Shown here in pieces: positions 34,133 to 45,895 of a DNA stretch of 64,000 bases. This DNA is from Cristatella mucedo (taxonomy: Eukaryota > Bryozoa > Phylactolaemata > Cristatellidae). Both the position numbers and the translations under genes were made by a program. Below the pieces are notes generated by a model. It saw only the letters and a list, made by a program, of their open reading frames with translations, did no database searches and was not told the origin of the DNA. The stretch is from positions 1,956,001 to 2,020,000 of the forward strand of contig WPIO01000013.1 in NCBI GenBank assembly GCA_009760855.2, given 5' to 3'. The number at the start of each line of letters is the position of its first letter. The stretch's first letter is position 1.

Positions 34133-34224
34133 GCACAGCGAGCAGAGGAGACAGCGAGCAGAGGCAGCACAGCGAGCAGAGGAGACACAGCGAGCAGAGG
34201 AGACACAGCGAGCAGAAGCGAGCG
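34133..34224. repeat. 18-bp minisatellite (CACAGCGAGCAGAGGAGA)n
   Basis: About five imperfect units (some shortened to 15 bp) directly at the 5' edge of the family A copy. The sequence is similar in style to the 13-bp array at 178. Confidence 0.85.
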
Positions 34225-34561
34225 TTCGCGCCATCTCGGCCCGTGGCAGCGAGTGCCCTGCGAGGAGAGCGGCCGCAGCCAGCGCAGGGCGCGCGTGCGC
34301 ATCGATTTCAGCTGCCACCAGGCGCGGGCAGCAGCTGAAAACTGCGCAAGCCCCGCCCACGTTTTCTTCATTAGCCGCGGCAGCTAGCGAATTGCCCGCG
34401 GATTCCCCCCTCAGGGCGCACCTTGCGCTCGCCTTGCAACCATGTGGAGCTCCCTCGGCTACCGAAGGCCCTGGGTCTAATTGACCTCGCTGAGACCACT
34501 TGAGCGTCCTATCGTGAGCAGAAACCGATGCGGCGGCCTCGCGGAAAAGAACTTCTAACGC

Positions 34562-34637
<76 letters not shown>

Positions 34638-35224
34638 CTTTCGCTGTCTTTCCTCTCTCCTTCTCCTTCCCTCTTTCTGTCTCTCTCCTCAGCTCGCTCG
34701 CGTTCTCTATCTCTCTCCGCTTCTTTTCTTCTCCGTTCCCCTCCTGTCTCTCTCTCTCTTCTTTCTTTCTCACGCTCTCTTTCTCCATCTCTCGTCCCTT
34801 TTCTTCCCTTCATTTCGCCTCTCCCTTTCTCCTCCCTTCCTTTCTCCTTTTCTCCTTTTCTCCTCCCTTCCATTCCCTTCCTCTCTCCCTCGCTCACCCG
34901 AATACGCTGACTCTATTGCTGTCTTAAATACGCTCGCTAGCCCAGCTCTTCATACGTCTAAAATGACGGGCACCACGCCTGTATCTGTCCCTTATCATCT
35001 CTACTAATTAAAGCGAGAAAGTCCGTCACAGCGCATCACGGTGCACTTGCGTCACGTGGCAAGATTTCGCACTTCCGTCAAGCGGCAGGATAGCGCAGTG
35101 TCGTCTTCCGTGATGGAACTACTATGCCTCAGCGAAGCGAGTCCACAGGCAGTGAGATGCTCGTTTCAATAAAGAAAAAGCAAGCCCCATTAACCTTCTT
35201 CGCTGCACTCTTGAATGCCGTCGG
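34225..35224. other. Unassigned, mostly pyrimidine-rich
   Basis: Includes (CT)n at 34565-34634 and a degenerate CT-rich continuation to about 34900. Frames there are low-complexity artefacts. Confidence 0.6.
34565..34634. repeat. (CT)n microsatellite
   Basis: About 35 uninterrupted CT units, followed by degenerate C/T sequence. Confidence 0.95.
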
Positions 35225-35330
35225 GTCTTAGCCTAGGAGTAAGGTGCTTGCACTTCGCGGCGCAGCTCGTGGGTTCGAGCTCTGCAGCAGACAATCCTCC
35301 ATTTCCAGCCGCTTGACCACTCCTTGTGTG
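35225..35330 (+). mobile_element. tRNA-derived SINE, family 1 head
   Basis: TCTTAGCCTAGGAGTAAGGT (A box), CTCGTGGGTTCGAGCTCTGC (B box), CAGACAATCCTCCATTTCCA. The body is lost after about 35330. Confidence 0.6.
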
Positions 35331-35701
35331 TAAGCAAGAACTTTCGTCCGAAAATTGGGCGCGGTAAAATTAAGACAACCAGAGCCTGCTTTCCACTGAT
35401 TAGCAATCCTATCCCCTTCCTATCCTGGCCACTGATTGGCTCAGCCTCGCGCAAGTTCGTTTCTCTCATACACGCTTCTTCACGCGTATTTTATTGAATA
35501 TTTGGGTGACGTGAGTGAATGGGTGCTATTTCATGTCCGGAGGGCTTTAACACTGTTAACAACCATATTCAGAGGGTCATGAACAGATTTTCAATGTTTT
35601 AACTACCACAATATTTGATTTACGAATAAAGAGTCCTATTTAGCAGAAATTCATTTATCGTGGTTGAGTCTGGGACTGATTAACAGCAATGAATGAGGGA
35701 C

Positions 35702-35877
<176 letters not shown>

Positions 35878-35879
35878 CC

Positions 35880-36453
35880 GAGTGAACGAGAGCTTCTGCA
35901 AGTTTGCTGAGCGCCTCTATGCCGACTCGCTCCTCGTGCTTCTGGTGCACGACAAGACGCTGTTGGAGTTTCCTGCGTCCATCAGTGCGACCCTCTATCA
36001 CCGATCCTCTTTGATCAGGCGATGGAACCGGTTGTCAGACTCGTTTAAATCATGCACGAGTCTTGCTTCCAGTTCGGCAGAGCTTCCCTGTAGATCTGTT
36101 CCTTGGCAGATGACCTCGCCCAGTTCTCAGACACATCTTCTGGTCTTCAGGCCCCTCGTGTGTGCAGCCGAAGAGGCTGCGTCGACTCTGGAGGCAGTTC
36201 CAACCGGCGAAGCGTTGTGTCGTCGCCCATATGGTGCGAAGGCCCTGCCCACCTCAATCACCTTACGCGACAGGCGGATCCTCGAGCTGCCGGAGAATGA
36301 GTCAATGGCTTCCATTGGAGCCCCACAGGGTCTCGGGCAGCCCAGGACAGAAATAGAGCCGGCCTGCTCTTCCCTTGCAAGGGATATGAAATAAAAAAAG
36401 CCTGCTTCATGCCAGCTCTCTCGGCACTTGGCAAAAGATTGACGGCTTACGGA
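35880..36453 (+). mobile_element. R2/NeSL-like LINE copy 2, left part
   Basis: Colinear with copy 1 at about 48060-48625: GGTGCACGACAAGACGCTG versus GGTGCACGACGAGATGCTG, CCGATCCTCTTTGATCAGGC versus CCGATCCTCTTTGATCTAGC, and GCAGATGACCTCGCCCAGTT at the RT ADDL box. It is 5'-truncated in the RT domain at the (TA)n array, has indels, and stops at CTTACGGACTA where the family A LINE is inserted. Confidence 0.85.
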
Positions 36454-38936
36454 CTAACAAATCTTGCTCATCTGACCACATGCAGATCTCATTCAATCTA
36501 CAGTGTATGCCCGCCTCCTCTTCTAAAATAACCTGTGTATCGCGAAACCTCAAGTAACTTGACATCGATGCTGTCCGTGCGAGAATATCTGCTTCACCTC
36601 TGCTGCTCAGTCCTCCCAACGATCTGTCATCATTGGCAGATTGCTACAATACTACATTAGCTGACACGCTCGACGAGTTTGCACCTCTGACTAAGCGTAC
36701 TGTGTGCCCTCGTGCAGACGGCCTATGGTTTACCACAGACCATAAACTAGCCAGGTCTACTAAGTGCATGCTATGCAAAGCATACAAACATCAGGACTGA
36801 TTGTCCATCGACGGGCATATGAAGTCTACTGTGGGTAGTCCAATGTAGATTTACCAATCAATCCTAGCAAAGGCCAAGTCTAGCTTCTATAAAAAAACAT
36901 TGTTGAATCACAGATGCACAATCCGAAAGTGCTGATATCAACGGTCAACCATCTGCTCAACCGCTCCAAGATTACACGATTACCTGACGATCCTTGCGAC
37001 GATCGAGCCGATCGCCTCTCTCGATTCTTTGTGCAGAAGATCGAGAAGATCAGGGAGCCATCATCGCATGCGATGACAGCGTCCCCACTAGAATGCTGTT
37101 CCCCGATTCCTAGCTGCACCTCAATGTCTACAATTATGCAGGTCACTGGTGATCTCGTCCTGAAGTTCATGTCCTGATTAGAAGACAACGTCCTTTAAAC
37201 CATATTCCCACTGTCCTGCTCCTTCGTTGCATTGATCTGTTGCTGCCATGCAGAACTAACATTAATATGTCATTAACTTCAGGTCATGTCCCAGCACCTT
37301 TCAAAAAAACCTGTAGTCAGGGCACTTCTCAAGAAAGCGTCACTAGACCACAAGAACTTGAGCAACTACCGCCCAGTCTCCCATCTACCATTCTTATCAA
37401 AGATACTGGAACGGGTCTTGGAGGACCAGCTGAACTCGTATATTGAAATTTCAAACCTTGCTAGTAAGTTCCAGTCTGGCTTTAGAGCTAATCAATCCAC
37501 AGAGTCAGCATTGCTTCGGGTGTCCAATGACCTACTTAGGAATGCAGACATGGGTTGAGTCTCTCTGCTCTCTTAGCTCGATCGTTGGCAGCTTTTGATA
37601 CTATCAATCACCAAGTCCTCCTTGAGAGCCTCTCATCTCGAGTAGGTATCACTGGCACTGATTTGCAATGGTTTAGGTCCAACCTCAGTGGGTGTCTCCA
37701 GAGTATTGATGTGAATGGACAAAGATCATCCGAGGTACCTCTGAAATATGGGGTACCTCAGGGCTCCGTGCTAGGTCCGGTTCTTTTCACGCTTTATACT
37801 CTCCCTCTTGCTGATGTGATTTCCAAGCACAATCTAGGCTTTCAATTCTATACAGATGACACTCAGTTGTAACTTTGCTTTGATCCCCAGACCTCCAGCT
37901 CGACCGATTCTCTCAACTCCCTTGCTGCATGTATTGATGACATCTGCACATGGGTGGCAGGAAACATTCCGTAATTGAATGATCATAAAACATACTTACT
38001 AATTATGGGCCAATCAAGTGTTAATCGGAAATCGGAAAGTTTGAAGCTCAAAACTGGCTCTATCCCAGCCTATACCCTGTTGAATCTGCACCAAATCTAG
38101 GTGTAGTGTTCCAAGGTGACCTCTTATTAGATGACCATATCAGCTCCACAGTCAAGTCCCACTTTGAGCTACATCACATTTCTAAAATTCGGGCTTGTTT
38201 AGACAGGTATACCAGATCTAAGTTGGTCCATGCATTTGTGACGCCCCGTCTTGACTTCTGTAAATCACTGCTTGCTATCCTACCGGCATGCGAAATCATG
38301 CGATTACAGATGGAGCAAAACTCTGCAGCCAGGCTTGTAAGTCGTGAGCGTCGCAGTTGCCACATCACACCACTTCTCGTTGCCCTGCACTGGCTACCAG
38401 TCAATCAACGGATCGATTTGAAAGTTTTTTTGCTCACTTTTAGGTCCCTTAATTTTTTTCGCCATCTATTCCCCCACCAGACCAAACATCGTACCATCCG
38501 CTTTTCGGAATCCAACAGTTTACCAATACCTCGTACAAACCTCAAATCCGTTAGAGACCGATTATTTAGCTGGTATGCTCCCAAATCCTGGAACTCTCTT
38601 TCCACTTGTGTCAGAACATCCCCTGACTTGACCACCTTATAAAGAATTTAAAAACATGCCTACTTGGGAGAGCATATAGTGGGTCCCTATGTTTCGTCTT
38701 CATGTGCTTATGCGTGCTGACACCGTGCATGCTGCCACTAGCCACACTTGCATGCTGACCCTGTGCATGTCACCCTTAACCATATCATTCATGTTGTTTA
38801 TCAAGCATGATATTACTCACCATTCAATCAAGTTTCCCTTTGCAGCAAATGTAAAGCGCCTAGAAAGAGACTGACTTCTCTGAGGGCGCTTTATTAAGTG
38901 CATTTTTCTTAATATTATTATTATTTCTTTTTGCAC
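36454..38936 (+). mobile_element. Family A LINE nested in the R2/NeSL-like element
   Basis: A 2.5-kb insertion splitting copy 2. It starts after the endonuclease region (the ADTLDEFAPLTKRT linker at about 36655). It carries the RT N-terminus ([29 protein letters not shown]), the palm (37555-37872: [30 protein letters not shown], and FYTDDTQL, where YADD has become YTDD), the thumb and the C-terminus (38106-38642). It ends at GCGCCTAGAAAGAGACTGAC, the (ATT)n-like tail. The TDD substitution, stops and frameshifts make it inactive. Confidence 0.88.
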
Positions 38937-40165
38937 CGGCTAGACTGCCTTTGTTGGATGTGGCTTGTGCCTCAGGCTGCTCTGCAGCCAGCCAAAACGG
39001 TTCCGAAGGAGCTACGTCGTTACGCCTGCGATCTGCTGAACTTTACATTCGCACACTTCCCATTTGTGCCTCGCTTTTCGGGCGGGCTTGTCTTAATCAG
39101 TTTCGGAACAACCGCCTCCATCCTACTTGCTGCGAAAGCTTTTCAAATGCTGGGCTCGCCCGACGCCGGCGTTCGTCAAGTCATCCGTCGCTGACTCGAC
39201 CGAGCCGTTGCCAGCTGCTTGGATGCGCTCGCCGTCGTCTTTTCTACGCGATACCTGAGCCCAGCAGCCTTCGGCCCTGGCAACAGGGTCGGCCCGATAT
39301 CGCTGCGGTCGGACGCTCTAAAGCGCCTCAAGCGGCTCTCCTGCCGCCTCTCGCTGGCCGGCCCTGAAGTGCTGGCTGCGTCTACCGACCCTGACATCGC
39401 CGAGCACTGGGTCGTGCCGAAAGAGTTTAACACGACGCCGCGGGAGACCGCCAGGCTTGTGGGAGGCCGTGCTGGAGCGGCCCAGCCTGTACGGGGCAGC
39501 AGGGTCAGCCGCTGCCTGGCCACGGACAGATTCGCCACCCACAGTCAGCTCCTGCACCACGCTGGCCTGTCTTGACCTGTCGTTCCGGGCCTGGCGGCGT
39601 GTGCTCTGAGCGCACCTGGACGTGCTGCCAGTGGCCGCTGCCAGGAGTCGGGCATACCCTTGACGGTTACCAGCTGCCACCTATGACGCGCGGAGGCAGA
39701 GACCGTTTTCCACGCGCTCAGCCACTGCCGGCCGAAGCTGAATGCAATTACGGTCCGACGCAACCCGGTTCTCGGTCGCCTAATCGGAGCTCTTCCGACC
39801 TCCGCGCTCAACTGCAAGTCAGCAGGCCGCGCCCTCCCGCTACAACGGCACCGATTTAGTAATCGTTGATGTGACGCTGCCGTTCGACAGTAGCGAGGAT
39901 GCTCGGATTATGGCGACAGATAGATATGCAGCCGTTGCCCGGTCTTTTCTGACCGCTGGCTACAGGTCGGCCGGGGTTGAGGCTCTTTGCGGTCGGGGCT
40001 CTCGGCAGCTGGTGGCCAAACAATGAAGGTTTCCTGGCTGAGCTTGGCATCCTACGCGAGGAGAGCAAGGTATTGAGGCGGCACTGCGTCTCCGACGCCA
40101 TTATCGGCTCGGAGGCCGTGCGGTCCCTGTTCCTGAACAAAGAGGCCCGGGTAGCATCCGAGACC
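38937..40165 (+). mobile_element. R2/NeSL-like LINE copy 2, right part
   Basis: Resumes with CGGCTAGACTGCC...GTGGCTTGTGCCT, matching copy 1 at about 48637-48672. It encodes the region after the RT and a CCHC knuckle in which the second Cys is TGA but the His is kept (AETVFHALSHC). A PD-(D/E)XK-type stretch follows (VIVDVTLPF equivalent near 39858). Then comes a genuine R2-type C-terminus, VGALGSWWPNNEGFLAELGI (about 39990), SDAIIGSEAVRSL, to a stop near 40219. Copy 1 lacks this terminus. Confidence 0.82.
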
Positions 40166-40230
40166 CGGACAGAGCACGGCACTGCCGGCAAATTTATATA
40201 TACTAGTTATACAAATTAAATAAATTGCTT

Positions 40231-40866
40231 AGAAATATATATACTGCATACACGCTAATGGCTAAATATATTTGCAACGTAGAGGTATATACTGCATCTA
40301 TAAGTCATCAGCCGTTATACAAAGCTCAGGTGTACCCACTTCAGAGTAAGTAGCACGATCACGGCAGCGACTAAGAGCGCTCATACAATAGCATAACTAG
40401 TCCGTATGCATAACACAGCACCGGGAGGTTATAGGCGTTCAATGGCAGCCATGGCGTACACCAACGGCTCCGTGGCCTAGAGTTAAAATCAGCTCCAATG
40501 CCAATGCCGAGTCTAGAATTCTAACCGAGCCCATCTCCGGACACGGCTTTTTCTTTACATCGGATCGGCTGTAAATTATCGCATAGTCTCATAATCGCGA
40601 TTAATGAATATCGCCCATGTATCCGTCTAGATTAGCTGGAGCCGCCGTTTCGCTGCATCGAATCTCTCGCCCTCAATGACCGCGGTCGCAGGTTGGTGTC
40701 CAGCAGCTAGCGATCGTTAAATGAATGCTCCTAAATCACTACTCAAAAGAACGTATAGAGCCAGTCAAAAGAATGGACTCGCCTATACGTATTTCTGACT
40801 GATGCCTCTACCAAAACCGGAACTGACACGCCGCGCGAGCATTAACGGTGAGCGTCTACAGAAGCG

Positions 40867-40897
<31 letters not shown>

Positions 40898-41110
40898 TCA
40901 CAGCTCATGCCGATAGAGTACGAATGGCTTGCTGCTGTTTTGGCCAGAAAATCGTGCACTCTGCAAACTTTCCAAATGTATACCGGTGCCTGCGCTGCTA
41001 GGGTCAGGCCCAGTTTGTCGTTAATCCGCAGCGAGCTGCGAATGCCGCCGCCAGCGAGCACATTATTATCGGTTTCACCATAGGCTGGTCACTCATTCGA
41101 CTCCGGCGTA
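40231..41110. other. No gene recognised
   Basis: AT-rich, then mixed. A short (CT)n tract lies at 40867-40900. A stretch near 40470-40560 looks faintly tRNA-like but was not convincing. Confidence 0.4.
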
Positions 41111-42436
41111 CGCTAGCTAAGTCAGCTTACTGCTAAGTGCTTTGTGCAAAGTCACTTCACCCTGCCGAGCATGCGATGCTCTGCGCGCCGGCGAGCCGGG
41201 GCGGCGATTTCGGCTCTCGCGGAGGCGCGCAGAGCAGAAGCTTCCGCGCTGCCTGCGGGCGGCGGCCGCGGCCAGGGAGGAGGAGGAGGAGGGGGCGTAC
41301 TGATGGGGCACCGCCACTCATCCTAGAGAGCAGGCGGCGAAACGGTAGGCCGCGACGAGATGCGCTGCGCCGCAGTCGTCGCTTTCTGACAGAGCGTGCC
41401 GAGCGAACAGCCCAGGCGCACCAACTTTGCTAGCGCAAGATCTGCGCGCCGAGATGCACGGGGGAGTGCGGCGACCGGAAGTCCAAAATCGGCACGCCGG
41501 CGTGCGCTTTAAAGGACGACTAGCGGGGATCGAAGAGGCGAGGCCGCGAGCGAGCGCGCGCGCGTGCGCGGGAAGCAGGTGGTGGCGTGAGCGTTGCGAG
41601 TGGTTAGTCGTAGGCGGCTAACCGCGACGCCCGGCTTCGTCTGCTCGTGCGCCGGCCTCCCGCTTGCGAGCGACGGCAGAGCGAGCAGCAGCAGAGTGCT
41701 CCGGCATGCTGCTACCGCTGCTGCTTCGATCGACTGTCGACAGAGAGAGCGTCGTCGATGAATAAGCTGGCCGCTACGGCTGTGAGCCGGTCGCAGTCAG
41801 TCAACCGGAAGCCGACGAGCCGCCCTCGCGACCGTAACCGCAGCCAGCGCGTTTAAACGGCGGCGCCCGCCATTTGGCCGCTGTCGCGCGCGGCGCTCTC
41901 GCGCTGCATCGATACCTCTCGTCGGCGCCGCAACTACTTCGGAGCGCTTTTCATGGGCGCCCGTCGGCACGCGACCCCGCGGTCAGAGCGGCGTGGGCAT
42001 CTCGGGACGGAGGCCGCTTCTGCCACCTGCTTGACAACCTGCCGCCGCCGCCGAGGCGCGAACCATTCGAAGCCGGCGCCGCCAAGCCAGCCAGCCAGGC
42101 GAAACCAGCCAGACGCCCAACAGCCGCTCCTGCACCGGCGGACGCGCCGGAGCGTCCAGGACGCCTCCGGAAGCAGCCGACGTCGCCCCGCCCTGGGCGC
42201 GCCTCTGCCGCGCCCAGCGCCGCCGCCGCTGACGGACGGGTGCAAAGCGGCGGAGAAAGATCGGCGTGCGGAGCGCGGACTATCGCTAATTGGCAGGCAT
42301 GTTTCGCGCGGCGCTATTAGCGAACGCGAGCGGCGGCGACGGAGCCCGAAGAGGAGAGCTGGGGAAGAAATGCGGCTCCGACGCCAGCCAGACCGCCAGC
42401 CGACGCTCGCGGCGGGCTCGACAGGCGAGCGCGCTC

Positions 42437-42529
42437 ATGAGTAGCGGCTCGCGAATGGCGCGGCTCTTCGAGGGTTTCGAAGCGGTCCGCGGCGGCGCCT
42501 ATCCGCCGCGGCCCGAGCTACCGGACCGA

Positions 42530-42619
<90 letters not shown>

Positions 42620-42682
42620 AATTACCAAGTGCAACCGACGGCGGCGAAGAGCGAAGCGCGACGGGACGTTTTAGGCAGCTAA
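42437..42682 (+). CDS. Possible ORF with poly-alanine tract (uncertain)
   Basis: From ATG (MSSGSRMARLFEGFEAV) to TAA, 82 codons, of which about 30 are consecutive GCG Ala codons, ending with PNYQVQPTAAKSEARRDVLGS. It could be a first exon of a poly-Ala regulatory protein or a 5' UTR repeat. The (GCG)n alone would keep the frame open by chance, and no domain is seen. Confidence 0.15.
42532..42615. repeat. (GCG)n trinucleotide repeat
   Basis: About 28 uninterrupted units. Confidence 0.95.
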
Positions 42683-43434
42683 TTTCTGGAAGCCGGCCAG
42701 ATTGGCTCGGGGCTGCGATCGTTCGAACTGCAGCCGCGCGATTCGCTAATGCTCCGTCTCGCGAGAATGCGTGCGCGCCCGGTTCCGCTGCGACGTAGCC
42801 GAGCACTGTGGCGGCTCGTCAGTCTCGCGAGAAAGCGTGCGTCCGCTGCCACGCCGCCGAATTACATGGCTGCTCGTCGACTGTGTTTTCTGCGAGCTAG
42901 GAGCGCCGGCATAAAACCGCATAAAAGCCGACGCCGCGAGGTAGGCGGTTGTTGTTTTTCCGTAATTGGCCCCAGGCATTTAAGCCGATTGGAGATCTAG
43001 ACCTTGGGCGGCCGGTGTATGTAACGAGGCACCGTTTAACGCCTGTAACGCTCCGCTGCTGTCAAATGGACGTCGACGTTATGGATACGGCCTTGCGATG
43101 CTCAGGTATGAGCGTTCGTTATCGCAGCCGTGTTCCAGCTACTGTCCGCATGTTTTCGCGTACTGGTGCAGCACCTGCTAGTCCCCGGCCCTGCTACGAG
43201 GTTCGGGAGTCGCTAGCAATCGTCGCGCGGCAGCGGCTGAGACAAAGCACCGCTAGGGGGAGCGCTTCGCTTGCGGCCTAGTTCTGACCGGATGCGGAAG
43301 CCGCAAGCCGCATTCGTGACTGCGAGAAACCGTTCGCTTTCGCTCCGACTCGAGTCTTGCCGTCGATTCGCTCCTCTTCTGTACGAACGAATTGTGTAAT
43401 TCACTTCTCACCGTTCTTCGAGGGAGCTCGAAGC

Positions 43435-43540
43435 GATCCTTTGACCTCTCTCTTTGATCCTTTGACCTCTCTCTTTGATCCTTTGACCTCTCTCTTTGAT
43501 TCTTTTACCTCTCTCTCTTTTTGATCCTTTGACCTCTCTC
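43435..43540. repeat. 21-bp repeat (GATCCTTTGACCTCTCTCTTT)n
   Basis: About five units; the fourth and fifth carry small changes (TTCTTTTACC and an extra CT). Each good unit has CTTTGATC and CTTTGACC. Confidence 0.92.
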
Positions 43541-43870
43541 GCTGTCCTGCGACTCGAGCTGTCGTAGCCGTCGCCGGCGGAGCGGAGCGGACTTACTCTG
43601 AATGAAGAGGCGCTCCTCGCTCTGCGAGCTCGCGGAGCGAGCGAGCTCCGTGAGTGAGCTGGCTGCGGCTCGCCTGCATCTCACCTCGGGCGTTGCTCAT
43701 TGGCTGCTCGGTAGCCAATAGATTGGAATGCTCGGACGAATCCGGTGCGGTAGCGCGCTTGCACAATGCGCGCGGGCGGCGGCGGTGCCAAGACTGGAGA
43801 TTGAGTCTCGTCTTTGAAGCAGCGCTCCGTATGCTTCAGCGAAGCGTCCGAGACTGCGGCTGTCGCATCA

Positions 43871-43916
43871 ACATAAAGCAGAGCGCGCGCGCCCGCGCGC
43901 GCTCTCTGCTTTATGT
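43871..43916. repeat. 46-bp near-perfect palindrome
   Basis: ACATAAAGCAGAG followed by alternating CG, mirrored as CTCTCTGCTTTATGT. Only the CG-rich centre is slightly offset. It could extrude as a cruciform or form a hairpin in RNA. Confidence 0.9.
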
Positions 43917-44014
43917 CGCCACTCATAAGTCCTGACGGCCCGCAGGAATTACCGCTGCTCTCTCACTTCTTTGCGAACCCTACTGATTCTGCAGCCGATT
44001 CAACGACGGAAACA

Positions 44015-44066
44015 GTGTGTGTGTGTGTGTGTGTGCGTGTGCGTGCATGTGCGTGTGCGTGCGTGC
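44015..44066. repeat. (TG)n/(CG)n microsatellite
   Basis: TG dinucleotides with CGTG and CATG interruptions. Confidence 0.9.
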
Positions 44067-44439
44067 ACTTTGGCGAGCACTATTTACTAGGAGAACAGCG
44101 AAGACGCTTTTTTACGTCCTTTTTTATTAACTCTAGGCCAATGCGCGAAATCTCGGTTAAATCGTGAGAGTGCAAAACATCGGCGTTAATGTCACAGTTT
44201 CACCGTACGCATGGCTCTGAAAGCAGCGCTTTTTTTGTAGGTTCCAATGTATCCTTCCAGCGGTAGCTCATCGTAGGGTGTCGGTCACTTGGTCGGCGGC
44301 TAGTCTGAGCGCCGCGAGAGAAATTCGGCCACGCGGCTTAGAGGACCTTGCTCTCATTCTGGCCAGCCGACGTCCAGCACGAAGAGGAGGACAATCCCAA
44401 ACCAGCGACTTCGCAAGGACATCATTAGCTGATGGTTAG

Positions 44440-44572
44440 GAGCCTCCAAAAGACCGAACGGCTGTCATCGCCGCTTGCAGTTGGCAATAAAGGATCGCCC
44501 ACTCAAAGATTCCAAACCGAGACCTCGGTCGTGAAGAGCGAGCACCTTCCCTCCTGTGCTATCGTGGCCCAC
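44440..44572 (-). mobile_element. tRNA-derived SINE, family 1
   Basis: TGTCATCGCCGCTTGCAGTT, GGCAATAAAGGATCGCCCAC, CGAGACCTCGGTCGTGAAGA, GTGCTATCGTGGCCCA. The B box is mutated (GATTCCAAACC in place of GATTCGAACC on this strand). Confidence 0.72.
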
Positions 44573-45087
44573 TTTAATTAGCCATAATTGAAATGCACAC
44601 GAAAGCTTTGGCACTATAATCATGCAAACGAGCCTGCCTGTTATCACCCGCTGCTACATCCGTGCGTGCAGGCAATTGTGTGCACCTACGCACCAATTCG
44701 ATGACGATGCCGTTAACATCGCTGGCACGCCATTTGGAGGCTCCTTGCCGCGACTCTGTTCGACCTGCAGCGAGTGCCAGGTCTCAACGCACTGCACGCA
44801 CGCATCTCGGCGCGACCCACCCCGGAGACGCACCTGAGGTGTGTATCGAGCGCGCGCGCGAGCGGAGATGGCGCCGTCCGAGACACTGAAATACGTGCGT
44901 ACTGGCGTGCCAGCCTGGCTCTAACCGCGGAACTTCAAGCGTAGAAAGTGAATCCCAGTAAGCGTGCACGCGGTCCATCGGAGCTTCTCCGAGTCAGTAC
45001 TGCCGCGAGCGTACGGTGAGCCCGGGCCAGGATTGCTGGCTCAGGTCGCCAGTCCATACAGCGCCCTCTGCGGACGAGCCGGAAAGG

Positions 45088-45173
45088 ATAATAATAATAA
45101 TGATAATGCACTTGATAAAGCACCCTCAGAGAACTTAGTCTCTTTCTAGGCGCTTTACATTTGCTGCAAAGGG
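45088..45173 (-). mobile_element. Tail-only family A insertion
   Basis: ATAATAATAATAATGATAAT, GCACTTGATAAAGCACCCTC, TCTTTCTAGGCGCTTTACAT, TTGCTGCAAAGGGA, then unrelated sequence. Only about 85 bp of the 3' end is present. Confidence 0.85.
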
Positions 45174-45541
45174 ATCGCTCGACAGAGCGATCGCTCACGG
45201 CGCGCCGAGCCGTCAGTGGGGCGGTCGAATCAAAGAGGACGCTCCGCGCGAGCGGCAGCGCAAATGCAAACAAAGCGTGCTGCTGCAGCTACATCCGGAC
45301 ACTCGCGCGCGCGCGCGCGCCCGCGCTAGAGAGAGAGGGAGAGAGAGAGAGAGAGCGAGAGAGAGCGGGTGAGCGTGCACGAAACTCAAATGATGATCAC
45401 TGCACACAGCGAGCCACTTTCACGTGGCGCGTATCAGCGAGCGTCTCTTGGCATTGCCCTGGATCTCCGTGACTTTAACCCTTCTTCGCACTTTACGACT
45501 CGGGTCGCGGGCTCCAGTCATGCAGCGAGAAATTCTTTGTT

Positions 45542-45895
45542 AATAATAATAATCGTAATAATAATAATGCATTTGATAAAGCGCCCTCAGAGAACTCAAT
45601 CTCTTTCTATGCGCTTTACAATTGCTGCAAAGTGAAATGCAATTGAATGGTGAGTAATATCATGCTTGATAAACAAACAACATGAATAACATGGTTAGTG
45701 GTGACATGCACAGGGTCAGCATGAAAATGTGGTTAGTGGCAGCATGCACAGTGTCAGCAAGCTTAAGCACATGAAGGACGAATCACAGGGACCCACTAAA
45801 TGCTGTCCTAAATAAGTGTGTTTTTAAGTTCCTTTTAAATGTGGTCAGGTCAGGGAATGCTCTGACGCAGGTCGCGAAGGAGTTCCAGGCTTTGC
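45542..45895 (-). mobile_element. Family A LINE 3' end
   Basis: The tail, stem-loop and 3' UTR (CATGAATAACATGGTTAGTG) through the last codons of the RT ORF (TCTGACGCAGGTCGCGAAGG). It is truncated at GTTCCAGGCTTTG. Confidence 0.85.

Larger units (their letters stand above)
41111..43000. other. CpG-rich block
   Basis: Very high GC with frequent CG dinucleotides on both strands, a (GCG)n tract at 42532-42615 and many short GC-only frames. It looks like a CpG island or promoter/first-exon region. No gene product is recognised. Confidence 0.5.
43001..44439. other. Unassigned region with several repeats
   Basis: Contains the 21-bp repeat at 43435, the palindrome at 43871 and (TG)n at 44015. No gene is supported. 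Confidence 0.45.

Noticed and set aside
39200-39860. Overlapping minus-strand frames of about 120 codons
   Set aside because: Antisense shadows of the R2/NeSL-like copy 2 coding sequence.
40470-40560. A further tRNA-like SINE head
   Set aside because: GGCTCCGTGGCCTAGAGTTA looks like an A box, but the expected B box and family body are absent.
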